Source: an uncultured Cyclobacteriaceae bacterium
Lineage (GTDB): Bacteria > Bacteroidota > Bacteroidia > Cytophagales > Cyclobacteriaceae
Direction of reading: 5' to 3'
Length of the DNA: 64,000 nt
Assembly (NCBI GenBank): GCA_947492745.1
Contig: CANLOE010000013.1
Coordinates: 21,188-85,187 of the forward strand
The notes below the pieces were generated by a model that was not told the origin of the DNA, searched no databases, and saw only the letters and a program-made list of their open reading frames with translations. The position numbers and the translations under genes are program-made. Every line of letters begins with the position of its first letter. Positions within the stretch are counted from its first letter, which is position 1. Shown in pieces: positions 45,406 through 54,696 of this stretch.

Positions 45406-45828
45406 CTAAAAACTGATATGTGTAAGAAAGTATCCACTGGCCTGAGCAGAATGCTTTGTGGCAGTCCATCTTTTCCAACTGCTCCAGAAGTAGAATAGGG
45501 CCAAGCACCAAGGCAATGTCACCAATCCCACTAGCTGTAGGGCATCGTTATCCATGTCAGGGATAGGCAGAAAGAAAACGAAGAAAAACCCCATCAGATA
45601 AGCCCCCGATAGGCCCAAGTATAGCCGGATATGTCTTTTGTACCAAAGCTCTTCCCTTTGGCCGCGAAAAAAACGGTACAATCCCGTAAGTAATTGATAG
45701 CATCCTGTAAGGAACTGTACAAGTAATAATAGTATCCATGTTTCGCCACCTGTGGCTAGCGCTATCGAAAGTAACACCAGAGCAGTGGAGAGCATCAATG
45801 CCTGAAGTATCACATCTAATTTTTCCAT
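45406..45828 (-). CDS. Small four-helix membrane protein, unknown function
   Basis: This 140-residue protein has four membrane helices (about residues 8-26, 30-53, 68-87 and 97-115) and charged loops (RFFRGQREELWYKRH). I do not recognise the family. It is the first gene of the operon with the epimerase and SRPBCC genes. Its upstream region holds an imperfect copy of the inverted-repeat motif found in front of the neighbouring GbsR gene, so it is likely under that regulator. Confidence 0.7.
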   Translation of the reverse strand: MEKLDVILQALMLSTALVLLSIALATGGETWILLLLVQFLTGCYQLLTGLYRFFRGQREELWYKRHIRLYLGLSGAYLMGFFFVFFLPIPDMDNDALQLVGLVTLPWCLALFYFWSSWKRWTATKHSAQASGYFLTHISF

Positions 45829-45840
45829 AAGAATGATTAT

Positions 45841-45866
45841 TTTAAACTTTCAGAACTATTTGAAAT
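45841..45866. promoter_or_regulatory. Candidate GbsR/MarR operator upstream of the membrane-epimerase-SRPBCC operon
   Basis: TTTAAACTTTCA, seven bases, then TTGAAAT: same 26-bp layout as the site at 46582-46607, with the first 12 bases identical. It lies 13-38 bp upstream of the operon's first start codon. Confidence 0.6.
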
Positions 45867-45887
45867 GAAGGTCGTAAATTTTTTTAT

Positions 45888-46050
45888 CCCAAATTGATCA
45901 ATAGGATTTCGTGATGCAGAGTACAATAAGGTCAGCGATCCAGGTGAGGAGGCTTAATGAATCAGTAAGGTGATGAACCTACGCAGCGTAAAACCACTGA
46001 TTTTGAAGCAATTTATGCTCGTAATAAGAAGGCTATTGATCATTTTGTTT
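45888..46050. mobile_element. AACCCA-A element, subtype b
   Basis: It begins CCCAAATTGATCAATAGG and ends GATCATTTTG, with the inner GAACCTACGCAGCGTAAAACC. It fills the gap between the operon operator and the GbsR gene and ends exactly at that gene's stop codon. Confidence 0.65.
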
Positions 46051-46560
46051 TTATTTGAAAGATTTGAGCAAAGTACCGAAGAACCAGTGTTCATCTGCTC
46101 GTATGAACTTATCCAGCATGCCATTACTTTTATCGGCAAATTTTTTCAGGTCCTTGGTTATCTTCTTGAACTCTTTGATGTTTTCTACCTGCCCACTGTC
46201 ATCCCGTATGTTTTCCACTTGGTTCAGCATTTTGATGATGGGGTCCAGTTCACGTTTCCGCCGCTCTTGAGCGACCTGTTTTGCCAGTTCCCATACATCT
46301 TTCTCCGATTTGAAATATTCCTTCCTCTCACCGGGCTTATGTTCTTTGTATACGATACCCCAGTCGATCAGCGCGCGGATGTTCATATTGGCATTTCCTC
46401 TGGAAATGTTCAGTTCCTTCATGATTTCCTCTGCGGATAGGGATTCGGGCGAAATCATCAATAGGGCATGTATCTGAGCCATGGTTCGGTTCAGTCCCCA
46501 ACTGGCCCCTAGGGTACCCCATGCCTGTATCAGTTTCTCTTTTCCTTCTTCATACTCCAT
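46051..46560 (-). CDS. GbsR/MarR family transcriptional regulator
   Basis: This 169-residue regulator has a winged helix at about residues 20-85 (MAQIHALLMISPESLSAEEIMKELNISRGNANMNIRALIDWGIVYKEHKPGERKEYF). A long charged C-terminal helix suits dimerisation. It matches the GbsR/MarR group widely present in Bacteroidota. The operon encoding a membrane protein, an epimerase and an SRPBCC protein lies directly downstream on the same strand with its own start region. Both upstream regions contain the same inverted-repeat motif, pointing to autoregulation plus control of the operon. Confidence 0.88.
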   Translation of the reverse strand: MEYEEGKEKLIQAWGTLGASWGLNRTMAQIHALLMISPESLSAEEIMKELNISRGNANMNIRALIDWGIVYKEHKPGERKEYFKSEKDVWELAKQVAQERRKRELDPIIKMLNQVENIRDDSGQVENIKEFKKITKDLKKFADKSNGMLDKFIRADEHWFFGTLLKSFK

Positions 46561-46581
46561 GACATAAACTTACAGATTGTT

Positions 46582-46607
46582 TTTAAACTTTCAAACATTA
46601 TTGAAAG
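46582..46607. promoter_or_regulatory. Candidate GbsR/MarR operator upstream of its own gene
   Basis: CTTTCAA-ACATTA-TTGAAAG is a perfect 7-bp inverted repeat within the 26-bp motif shared with 45841-45866. It lies 22-47 bp upstream of the GbsR start, where a repressor would block transcription. Confidence 0.6.
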
Positions 46608-46658
46608 ATAAATAATACTTATGCCCTTTCATGGGCATGGATCCATGCTACTGCTTTA

Positions 46659-47253
46659 GAGCATGTTTAAAAATGATGGGCATATATTTAGTTCATTTCT
46701 CCATATATAATTTTGCTTTACTCTTAAAAACCGGATATTATCTACTTTAGGTTGGTCCGGTGCTCAGGCCAAGCCTATCAAGATAGGTCAGCTTCTTCAT
46801 TTTTGGCTTGACCCAAAAACGAAGCATAAAAGTCAAGACTGTGAACAAATAGGCTAAAAATCAATCCATTCCGCTAAAATCCACCAAACTCCCTACGGTC
46901 AAACAGGGTGGATTTCTTTACGCTACATTTCTTGATTTTTTTAACCCAAATTGATCGATAGAAATCGTGATGAGTGTATAAATAACAAAATACCGGCCAT
47001 TTGTATTCGTTCAGCATAGCACCGCTATGGTGAATGAAGACCGGTGAGCAAAGCTTCTGATATGGAGCTATTTATGTGCGGAATAGGTTCTCTATTGATC
47101 ATTTTGGGTTTAACGCAATTTGTTCAAGGTCAAACATGTTTATTCTTATTTAAATTCACTATTGTATTAAAGTAATTTATATCCATATTATTAAGTATAT
47201 ATTGTATATTTATTTAAATGATAAGTATTGAAAATTTGTTTTTGAACAAGCTC
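46659..47253. mobile_element. GAGC-ended element, copy 2, carrying a nested AACCCA-A element
   Basis: It aligns with 13023-13556 from GAGCATGTTTAAAAA to CAAGCTC and has TTA on both flanks. It lacks the AACCCA-B insert of that copy but carries an AACCCA-A element at 46945-47109. Between ATTGTATTAAA and TTTAAATGATAA it has about 60 bp of AT-rich DNA not seen in copy 1. No ORF is credible inside. Confidence 0.75.
46945..47109. mobile_element. AACCCA-A element nested in GAGC element, TTAA target duplication
   Basis: TTAA precedes (46941-46944) and follows (47110-47113). Copy 1 of the host element has the empty site TTTTTTTAACGCAATTTG at 13310, which documents the insertion and its 4-bp duplication. 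Confidence 0.85.
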
Positions 47254-47653
47254 TTATAGCAGAACAGGTTTCGTACCGCTGCGAAGCCTTTGATGCACCG
47301 GTAAGCGTAGGTCAGAACCTGCTTTAGCGCCCCTTTCGATGATCACTTCCATTTATGGAATGACAGATTCTTGATAAGAGAAATAACTTTTATTGGAAGA
47401 ACCCTTGTTCTTTAGAGAAGCACAGCTGTCCTTTTCCCTATTCTTTTTTATGAAGAAAAAAGGCAGTATACCCAAACGAAATTGAACATTTGTCCCTATA
47501 CAGGTTTTCTGCTTTTTTGGATAGAAAAGCCCCTAATGACTATGCCACCAATGACTTACCTAATCCATTTGATGAAAGCTGTTTTGTCATGGGACAACCA
47601 TATTTTCCCAAAACATTTTTCATCAGGTCTCCACGAGACTGTTTTAGGATTTA

Positions 47654-47812
47654 TACAAACTTAGCTTTCAAATATCGCCTACCTTCCTGTTCATTTTGCT
47701 TCACTCTGCGTTGACAATCCTCGGGATAGCGCTGCTATTCCTGCGGTTCTCGCCTTGATTGAAACAAAATGACCAGCGGAATCTTATACGACATTTAAAA
47801 CCTAAATTTGTA
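47654..47812. mobile_element. TACAAA element, copy 5 (159 bp), TTA target duplication
   Basis: Full length, same orientation as copies 1 and 2, flanked by TTA on both sides. Elsewhere in the spacer 47254-48374 I see only a degenerate relic (CCCCTAATGACTATGCCACCAATGAC, compare 13645) and no supported gene. Confidence 0.85.
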
Positions 47813-48374
47813 TTATTACTTTATACCTAAACGCAATTGATCAGGGAATAGGCTTCATTACGTCTGACCGCTCCCCTGAGTTCTTCCCCATTCATTTTCT
47901 CTAGAGTATACAACAGCCTTGGAAATCACCTCACGAATGCAAAGGGTTGATTTTTTGACCTCCATATTAAAAAAAAGGCCTACCGTTCCCTATGGACAAG
48001 ATCAATATATACTATCTTCACAGGATTACGTTTATAGATGGGCGTACCGAGAAAGAATAGTGAAACCCAATTTAGGACGAAATCCCTACTGGGAATCGAT
48101 CCTTTGATAGATCTGCACTGATTTTCAGATAAATAGATGGTAGATTTTGTTTTCACAGGAATCTGTTCCGTTTAGGGGTTCGACTTCTCAGCGGTAATTA
48201 GTATCATAAGGATACCGGCACGTCTGTTTTTGTTTGATTCCACTGTCGAATCACTGGTCGAAATCGCTCCTATTGGACGCCTAGTTTACTATAGTGAATG
48301 GACGAAGCTAATACTATTGTACGATGTTCCGAAGATGGAATACCCATCACTTTTTAAGAAAAATTAGTACCTCT

Positions 48375-49496
48375 ATGATGAAATCCCTTTTTTCCCTACT
48401 GGCCTTTTTTCTGTTGTTCTCCTTTGAAAACTCAGCACAGACAGCGGAAGAACATTACCGTTCGGGCCTCGAACAGCTGAACGGAAAGTCCTATGCGATG
48501 GCAAAGTCGGACTTCACCAAAGCCCTGAAGCTGAATCCCACCTATAAAGAGGCTTTTAACGGTAGGGGCAGGGCCAGAAACATGACAGGAGACCATTATG
48601 GCGCTATCGGTGACTATAACTCCGCCCTGGAAATCGATACCACTTTTGCAGAAGCCTATAGAAACTTGGCGATAGCCAAACTCAACCTTGGAGACGATGC
48701 GGGTGCTATCGAGGATTTTGATAGGGCCATACGGCTAGATGCCGCAGATGCCGAAGCTTACAGCCAGAGAGGCTATGCCAAATATAACCTCGAAGACTTG
48801 GAAGGGGCCAATTTCGATTTTTCGAAAGCAATAGCACTGGATGAAAAGAACGCTAACAATTATTTCAATCGAGGCATTGTCCGGGCAGAGCTACAGGAGT
48901 ACGTCAGTGCCATCGATGATTATGACCGGGCCATCGCCCTGGACGGTGATGATGCCGCTACTTTCAATGCACGCGGCGTGGCCAAGTACAGCATAGGAGA
49001 AATCGAATCGGCGATGAAAGACTACGATAAGGCGATAGCGATGGACAGTACGGATGCAGAGATGTATGAAAACAGGGCCTTGGCACGTTTGGAAAACGAA
49101 GATTTCCAAAGTGCTATCAGCGATTATAGTCGGTCACTGGACCTGTATCCCGATGACCCTGACGTCTATAACCTTCGCGGTGTGGCCAAGTACAGTATGG
49201 AGAAGATGGATGAGGCCATCGATGACTATGACCGGGCCATCGCCATCGCCCCCGACAATGCGGTCTACTATGATAACAGGGCACTGGCCAAAAGCATGAA
49301 AGAGGATTATAAAGGAGCCTTGGAAGACCTGAACCTCTCCATTGATATCTTCCCGAACGATGCTGAGACGTACTACCAAAGGGGACTGACCAAAATCAAA
49401 CTGGGAGATAACTACGACGGTTGCCTGGACCTGAACATGGCCAAAAACCTAGGTGCCGCAGAGGCCCAAAAGGACATCAAGGAATTCTGTAAATAA
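48375..49496 (+). CDS. Secreted TPR protein (about ten repeats)
   Basis: From the ATG at 48375 the protein has 373 residues: a signal peptide (MMKSLFSLLAFFLLFSFENSAQ) followed by around ten consecutive 34-residue TPR units. The units have the periodic pattern AI.DYdrAI.ldp.da..Y.nRG.ak, so nearly the whole mature protein is a superhelical scaffold. No catalytic domain is attached, which suggests a periplasmic protein-protein adaptor. It is convergent with the osmoprotectant transporter operon, with 13 bp between the stops. No partner gene is adjacent. Confidence 0.85.
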   Translation: MMKSLFSLLAFFLLFSFENSAQTAEEHYRSGLEQLNGKSYAMAKSDFTKALKLNPTYKEAFNGRGRARNMTGDHYGAIGDYNSALEIDTTFAEAYRNLAIAKLNLGDDAGAIEDFDRAIRLDAADAEAYSQRGYAKYNLEDLEGANFDFSKAIALDEKNANNYFNRGIVRAELQEYVSAIDDYDRAIALDGDDAATFNARGVAKYSIGEIESAMKDYDKAIAMDSTDAEMYENRALARLENEDFQSAISDYSRSLDLYPDDPDVYNLRGVAKYSMEKMDEAIDDYDRAIAIAPDNAVYYDNRALAKSMKEDYKGALEDLNLSIDIFPNDAETYYQRGLTKIKLGDNYDGCLDLNMAKNLGAAEAQKDIKEFCK

Positions 49497-49509
49497 GAAG
49501 CCCTTATCC

Positions 49510-51087
49510 TCACTGCGAGGCTTGCTCTATCAAGTAGTTGTTCATGTCGGAAATAGAAGAAATCCCCAGGCTATCGGCCTGCGAGCGGCGCATCATCAAG
49601 GCAAAAGTATTGTTAAAGCCCATCTCGGGCAGCCATACAATATCGTACCTCGACTTGAAATTCTCGCTCACGTACTCCAGAACAGCCGTTTTCGAATAGG
49701 CCACGTCCTCCCGTTGTTCCGCATCGGGCTGTAGGATGACAAGTAGTCCCGTACCCGTATATTCGGGATACAGGTCGATGTCCCCATTGTTCAGCGCATC
49801 GAAGATCAGCTTGGTGCCACCGAAGCCAAGTTTCAGTTCCACGGTGAGGGTAGTCCCGTTTTCAATGATGGCCTTGAAGAGTTCAGCAAGGATAAAGTTC
49901 TCGGTAAAGTTTTTCGAGCCGATGACGATATCCGCTTTGCCCTCCCGCTGCTGCCCAGTGGCAAACCCTTTGCCTTTCAGGAATTCAAGTGCAGCGTCCT
50001 TGGCATCCAGGCCATCATGGTCGACACGGTAGTTCAGACGGGCCATTTCCTCATCGGAGATGGCATTGTGCAGGTCTTCGAACACCGCTTTCAGCTCGGG
50101 ATATTGCCGCAGTAGCTGACCACGGATCAAAGGGGCCGCATGATAAGGAGGGAAGTACCGGCGGTCGTCCTCCAGTACCTTTAGGTCATAGGCACCGATA
50201 CGCCCATCGGTGGAAAAACCACTGATGACATCGACCTTCTCATTTTTCAGGGCCTGGTACATCAGACCGATTTCCATCTCCACGACTTCCAACTCCAGTC
50301 CATAGGCATCCCTCAATCCGATGTAGCCATCTCCTCGTTCAATGAACTCGGAAGGAAAGCCCGCCCTAAAAGCAGGAGCACCATCGGGAAGGAAAAGGTA
50401 ATAACTGCCAAGCAGGAGACCCAAAGTGAACAGCCCAAGCAGCAATGGTCTGAAAAGCCGGATGATATGACGCTGTAGGACACTGAGTATCACATCGAAA
50501 ACCAGTGCTATCAATGCTGCGGGCAGGGCACCCGCCAACATCATATAACTGTTGTTCGTGGTCAACCCTCTGAATATAAAGGTGCCCAGACCACCGGCCG
50601 CTATGAGTGCGCACAGTGTCGCTACGCCCACATTGACCACAAAGGCCGTACGGATACCCGCAAAGATAACGGGCATGGCCAGAGGAAGGGATACTTTACT
50701 CAATACCTGCCGGTCGGTCAATCCCATGCCATAGGCTGCCTCCACAGTATGCGGGTCTACTTCCAGCATGCCCGTATACGTATTGCGTACGATCGGTAGC
50801 AGTCCATAAAGGAACAGTGCGGTGATGGCAGGAATCGTGCCGATACCCAACAAAGGGAGTAGAAAACCCAGTAATGCGATACTGGGTACGGTCTGTACGG
50901 CATTGACAAAGGTAAGAATGGGTTTTGCTATCCTCCTATAACGGACCATGAGTATCCCCAGACCGATACCGACCATAACGGATAGAGAGAGGGATACCAG
51001 TGTCAACCATAGGTGTTCAAAGGTCTGGTGCATGACCTCAGCGGCATGTGAGCGGAGGAAATCGAAGAATTCGCGAAGGTAGTTCAT
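49510..51087 (-). CDS. Osmoprotectant ABC transporter permease fused to a circularly permuted substrate-binding domain
   Basis: This 525-residue fusion is for glycine betaine/choline/carnitine-type uptake. Residues 1-210 are the permease (six helices, with the EAA-like loop AAYGMGLTDRQVLSKVSLPLAMPVI), and a seventh helix lies at about 216-233. The periplasmic binding part follows in an inverted order. Residues 240-375 correspond to the usual C-terminal lobe (SEFIERGDGYIGLRDAYG, DVISGFSTDGRIGAYDL, YFPPYHAAPLIR). Residues 387-525 correspond to the usual N-terminal lobe (IVIGSKNFTENFILAEL, GDIDLYPEYTGTGLL, FNNTFALMMRR). The ATPase gene lies upstream with a 4-nt overlap. The ligand is inferred from the family only. 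Confidence 0.88.
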   Translation of the reverse strand: MNYLREFFDFLRSHAAEVMHQTFEHLWLTLVSLSLSVMVGIGLGILMVRYRRIAKPILTFVNAVQTVPSIALLGFLLPLLGIGTIPAITALFLYGLLPIVRNTYTGMLEVDPHTVEAAYGMGLTDRQVLSKVSLPLAMPVIFAGIRTAFVVNVGVATLCALIAAGGLGTFIFRGLTTNNSYMMLAGALPAALIALVFDVILSVLQRHIIRLFRPLLLGLFTLGLLLGSYYLFLPDGAPAFRAGFPSEFIERGDGYIGLRDAYGLELEVVEMEIGLMYQALKNEKVDVISGFSTDGRIGAYDLKVLEDDRRYFPPYHAAPLIRGQLLRQYPELKAVFEDLHNAISDEEMARLNYRVDHDGLDAKDAALEFLKGKGFATGQQREGKADIVIGSKNFTENFILAELFKAIIENGTTLTVELKLGFGGTKLIFDALNNGDIDLYPEYTGTGLLVILQPDAEQREDVAYSKTAVLEYVSENFKSRYDIVWLPEMGFNNTFALMMRRSQADSLGISSISDMNNYLIEQASQ

Positions 51088-51998
51088 AGGGATGGGTAGT
51101 GTTCTCTGACCGTATAAAAGGCTTCTACGACCTGTTTGGCGGTCAAAGTTTCTTTTCGGAGCAGTACTTCATCGTTCAGTAGGGCATAGACACTTTCCTT
51201 TTGTAGGTGGGACGGTACAGGATGTGCTAGGCAGGAGGCCAGATCGGACAGGTATAGGGCCTCCATCTGTAACTGCAATTGATATTCCTTGAAAAAATCC
51301 CTGACATGCGCATTGGCAGGGTTGAAGATCAGTGCTTTGGGAGTTCCTATCTGTTGGATTTTCCCCTGGCTGAGAAGGCATATCCTATCGCCCAGCTGGA
51401 AGGCCTCCTGTACATCATGGGTGACGAGTACTACCGTCTTTTTCAGTGCACTTTCCAGATTTTTGAACTCTGACCGCAACTGTTTTCGGTTGATGGGGTC
51501 CAGTGCCCCAAAGGGTTCGTCCATCAGTACCAGGTCAGGGTCTGCGGCCAGTGCCCGAGCGATACCCACACGCTGTCGTTGCCCACCACTGAGGGTCATC
51601 GGCTTTCGGTCTTGGTACTGCGCGGGGTCCAGGCCCACCATTTCCATCAGCTCTGCCGTCCTGCGGGCTATTCTTTTTTTGTCCCAGTGCAAAAGACCAG
51701 GGACCAAGCCGATGTTCTGGGCGACACTGTAGTGCGGAAAAAGGCCTACGTTCTGTATAACATAACCGATGTTCTTTCGAAGTTGATGCAGCGGTTCGGA
51801 ACGGATATCCCTATCTCTGATGAGTATCGTACCGCTATCCGCTTCTACTAATCGGTTGAGCATTTTCAGGGTAGTGGTCTTTCCGCTGCCACTGGTACCC
51901 AAGAGTACAAGGGTCTCGCCCTCCTTCACCTCAAAACTGAGGCCATCGATGATGGTGTTTCCATTATAGGTTTTCGAAATATTTCGGACTTGGATCAT
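51084..51998 (-). CDS. Osmoprotectant ABC transporter ATP-binding protein
   Basis: This 304-residue ATPase of the OpuCA/ProV group has Walker A GTSGSGKTT, signature LSGGQRQRVGIARALA, Walker B LVLMDEPFGALD and the switch His in VLVTHDVQEA. The C-terminal extension of about 60 residues is short and I do not see clear CBS domains. Its stop overlaps the start of the permease/binding-protein fusion (ATGA), so the two form a complete importer operon. Confidence 0.92.
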   Translation of the reverse strand: MIQVRNISKTYNGNTIIDGLSFEVKEGETLVLLGTSGSGKTTTLKMLNRLVEADSGTILIRDRDIRSEPLHQLRKNIGYVIQNVGLFPHYSVAQNIGLVPGLLHWDKKRIARRTAELMEMVGLDPAQYQDRKPMTLSGGQRQRVGIARALAADPDLVLMDEPFGALDPINRKQLRSEFKNLESALKKTVVLVTHDVQEAFQLGDRICLLSQGKIQQIGTPKALIFNPANAHVRDFFKEYQLQLQMEALYLSDLASCLAHPVPSHLQKESVYALLNDEVLLRKETLTAKQVVEAFYTVREHYPSL

Positions 51999-52170
51999 GA
52001 GCTAGGGTAAAGCTATACAAAAAAGGAAGGAAGAAAAAATACAATGGGCAGGAGTACTGGCGATAGGAAAGCCCTCACGACATTTTGGGACGATATCTAT
52101 CCTTGTACCCATGGCGCAAAGAACCGCGGATTTACCTATTCACAAGCACTATTGCTTCAGGATATATTCC

Positions 52171-52800
52171 TCAGTTGATTTTTTCGTTCCACTCCAAGGT
52201 ATTGAGCATGTGTAGGATGTCTTTTTTTACATATTCAATAGCGGGGGCCAGCGAATCGTTCTGTACTTGGGTATAAAAATACAACGCACCCCGAAGAAAA
52301 TGGTCCGTAGAGTCCGTACTGTAAAACTGGAACTGACTGGGTACCTCCCCCTCCAGCTCGGCAATGACCGCTGTTCTACCTTTTGGTGTCTTCACGATAT
52401 GTTCATCGATGGAGTAAGCCTTGATCTGATGTTTGGCCGTTAGAAAATAGGCATCGTCCAAGTATTCCTGTAGGATTTTTTGGCTACCTCCTATCCGCTT
52501 GAAAGTCACATGTACATCGGCCAATAGCTCGGGATAATAGACTTCCAGCCAATAGCGCTCGGAGATGCCCGAAGTGTCTTTCAATAGTTGCGCATGTTTG
52601 GAATACTCGAATCTATAGGGCAGTGTATCCGGAAGGGAGACGTATTCATGTTTGGGTAGAATCAGTCGATTGTATCCTTTGGGTTTAGGGGTATAGGATT
52701 GCTGACAACCCATGGCACTGAGCAGTATCAGACTCCCGAGAAGCATGATGCACCAGGATAGGAGGTCCATTATTGATTTTCTTTCTTTCGTTCTGTTCAT
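52171..52800 (-). CDS. gldD: Gliding motility lipoprotein GldD
   Basis: This 209-residue lipoprotein has the lipobox AMGC (about Cys32). After the Cys comes [37 protein letters not shown], the conserved GldD opening, then [21 protein letters not shown]. GldD is needed for gliding and type IX-dependent export in Flavobacterium; its biochemical role is unclear. It follows gldE by 26 bp at the end of the mutY-ssb-gldE-gldD cluster, an order conserved in Bacteroidota. Confidence 0.92.
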   Translation of the reverse strand: MNRTKERKSIMDLLSWCIMLLGSLILLSAMGCQQSYTPKPKGYNRLILPKHEYVSLPDTLPYRFEYSKHAQLLKDTSGISERYWLEVYYPELLADVHVTFKRIGGSQKILQEYLDDAYFLTAKHQIKAYSIDEHIVKTPKGRTAVIAELEGEVPSQFQFYSTDSTDHFLRGALYFYTQVQNDSLAPAIEYVKKDILHMLNTLEWNEKIN

Positions 52801-52826
52801 GGTTAGCTATCGCTTATATGATCATA

Positions 52827-54161
52827 TCAGGGCTTCACTTCATTGATAAGAATACGTATCCTCTTTATCCTTCGATTGTCCACCGCTACTACGGTAAATA
52901 CGAACCTATCGAATTTTATTACTTCCCCGGCACGGGGCATTTTAGCATGTAGCTCTAGCAAAAGGCCACCTAAGGATTCGCTCTCTCCCTTGATTTCATC
53001 AAAAATATTGGCTTCCTCGTTGATGACCTTACAGAAGTCATTGAGGGAAGTCTTGCCTTCAAAAATATAGGTCGCTTCATCCAACTTGTTGAAAGCGATA
53101 TCTTCCTCATCGAACTCATCATTGATTTCTCCTATGATCTCTTCGATAATGTCTTCCAGTGTGATCAGCCCCGAGGTACCTCCGTATTCATCTACAACGA
53201 TGGCCATGTGTACTCTTTTCTCCTGAAAGTCTTTGAGAAGAGAATCTATTTTTTTGCTCTCCGGCACGAAAAAGCCCGGACGCAGTAGGTCCTGCCATTG
53301 GAAGTGCTCATCCTTGTTCACACTCGGCAGGAGGTCCTTGACATACAATATGCCCTGTATACTGTCCACGGTCTCTTTGTAGGCGGGTATCCTAGAGAAG
53401 CCCGACTTGTTCACTTTGTTCATCAGCTCATGAAAGTCCATCTCCACATCAAAGGCGGTAATGTCCATCCTGGAGCGCATGACCTGTTTGACACTGAGTG
53501 TGCTGAAATTGACGATTCCCTTGAGAATGCCCTTTTCCTCCTCTGTGGTATCCTCGTTGGTAGTAGTGATTTCCAGGGCCTGATTGAGCTCGTCCACAGA
53601 GACACTATAGCCTTTCTTCTCAAAGCGCTTCTCCACTATCCGACTCAGTCCCATAAGGATATAGGACAGTGGTTTAAAAAAAGACTCCGCCAGTTTCAGT
53701 GCCGGGGCTGTGGTTTTGGCAAAGCTCAGATTGTTCTGTGTTGCATATACTTTAGGGATGACTTCACCAAAGAATACAATCGCCAGTGTTACGGCTATGG
53801 TCAGCAGGGATATCAGGAACCCTTCTGTACTCTTGCTACCGACAGCTTTCCACATCATGAATGTGGATACGGTGACGATGGCTACATTGACAAAATTGTT
53901 CAATATAAGTATCGTAGCCAACAGTAGCTTTGGTTTGGCAATGAGAGAAAGTAGATTTTTTTCGCTTTTATCCTCACTTACCCGGCACTGGTCGAGGTCC
54001 TTGCTCGTCAGTGAAAAAAAAGCTACCTCGGAGCCTGATATGAGTGCCGATAAGATGAGCAGCACAAAAAGTATCAACCCATTGATGAGAAAGAAAGTGG
54101 CGGGACTGCCGAGTACATCCGCCAATAAATAACTCGGGGGTTCATCAATTGCCGTTTCCAA
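52827..54161 (-). CDS. gldE: Gliding motility-associated GldE (CNNM/CorC-type transporter-like protein)
   Basis: This 444-residue membrane protein starts with a CNNM domain of about four helices (residues 20-190, with ISGSEVAFFSLTSKDL). Two CBS domains (about 215-330) with MRSRMDITAFD and VHMAIVVDEYGGTSGLITLEDIIEEIIGEI follow, then a C-terminal CorC/HlyC domain. Relatives handle magnesium, but GldE supports gliding together with GldD. The gene order with ssb and gldD supports the assignment. Confidence 0.92.
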   Translation of the reverse strand: METAIDEPPSYLLADVLGSPATFFLINGLILFVLLILSALISGSEVAFFSLTSKDLDQCRVSEDKSEKNLLSLIAKPKLLLATILILNNFVNVAIVTVSTFMMWKAVGSKSTEGFLISLLTIAVTLAIVFFGEVIPKVYATQNNLSFAKTTAPALKLAESFFKPLSYILMGLSRIVEKRFEKKGYSVSVDELNQALEITTTNEDTTEEEKGILKGIVNFSTLSVKQVMRSRMDITAFDVEMDFHELMNKVNKSGFSRIPAYKETVDSIQGILYVKDLLPSVNKDEHFQWQDLLRPGFFVPESKKIDSLLKDFQEKRVHMAIVVDEYGGTSGLITLEDIIEEIIGEINDEFDEEDIAFNKLDEATYIFEGKTSLNDFCKVINEEANIFDEIKGESESLGGLLLELHAKMPRAGEVIKFDRFVFTVVAVDNRRIKRIRILINEVKP

Positions 54162-54182
54162 TACTTAAGATTAAATGAAAAA

Positions 54183-54656
54183 CTAAAAGGGAAGGTCGTC
54201 CGCTTCTTCCTCCATGGCCATATCCGCTTTAGGTGCCGGACTGGCCGCTGCCGGGCTTTGTACCGCACTGGCACTAGTGCCTTCGCTGGCAGTATGGCCC
54301 ATGCCTCCGCCCTGTCCAGTGGAGTTTTTGGAACTTAACATGGTCATGTTATCCCCCACGATTTCGGTCGTGTATCGCGTGACACCATCTTTTTCCCATG
54401 AGCGGGTCCTTAGCTTACCCTCTACATAGACCATGTCCCCTTTTTTCAGGTACTTCTCCGCTACTTCCGCGAGCCCTCTCCATAGGACAACATTGTGCCA
54501 CTCAGTCTGCTCTCTACGCTCGCCCGTATTCCTATCTTTGTAAGTCTCCGAAGTCGCCACCGAAAAATTCGCTACGGCAGCACCCGATTCCAAATGTCTC
54601 ACCTCAGGATCTTTTCCCAAACGACCTACAATGATTACCTTGTTTACTCCTGACAT
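54183..54656 (-). CDS. ssb: Single-stranded DNA-binding protein
   Basis: This 157-residue protein has an OB fold at about residues 1-108 ([35 protein letters not shown]) and a flexible Gly/Ala/Pro tail. It ends with the acidic protein-interaction tip DDLPF. It lies between mutY (40 bp upstream) and gldE (21 bp downstream) on one strand. Confidence 0.96.
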   Translation of the reverse strand: MSGVNKVIIVGRLGKDPEVRHLESGAAVANFSVATSETYKDRNTGERREQTEWHNVVLWRGLAEVAEKYLKKGDMVYVEGKLRTRSWEKDGVTRYTTEIVGDNMTMLSSKNSTGQGGGMGHTASEGTSASAVQSPAAASPAPKADMAMEEEADDLPF

Positions 54657-54696
54657 CCAATAATGGTTAATGATTCCAATCTTTTTATAAATCTAC

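Noticed and set aside
45970..46440. Long plus-strand frame antisense to the GbsR gene
   Set aside because: It is a shadow of the regulator gene, which has a clear winged-helix domain and an operator-like site at its own start.
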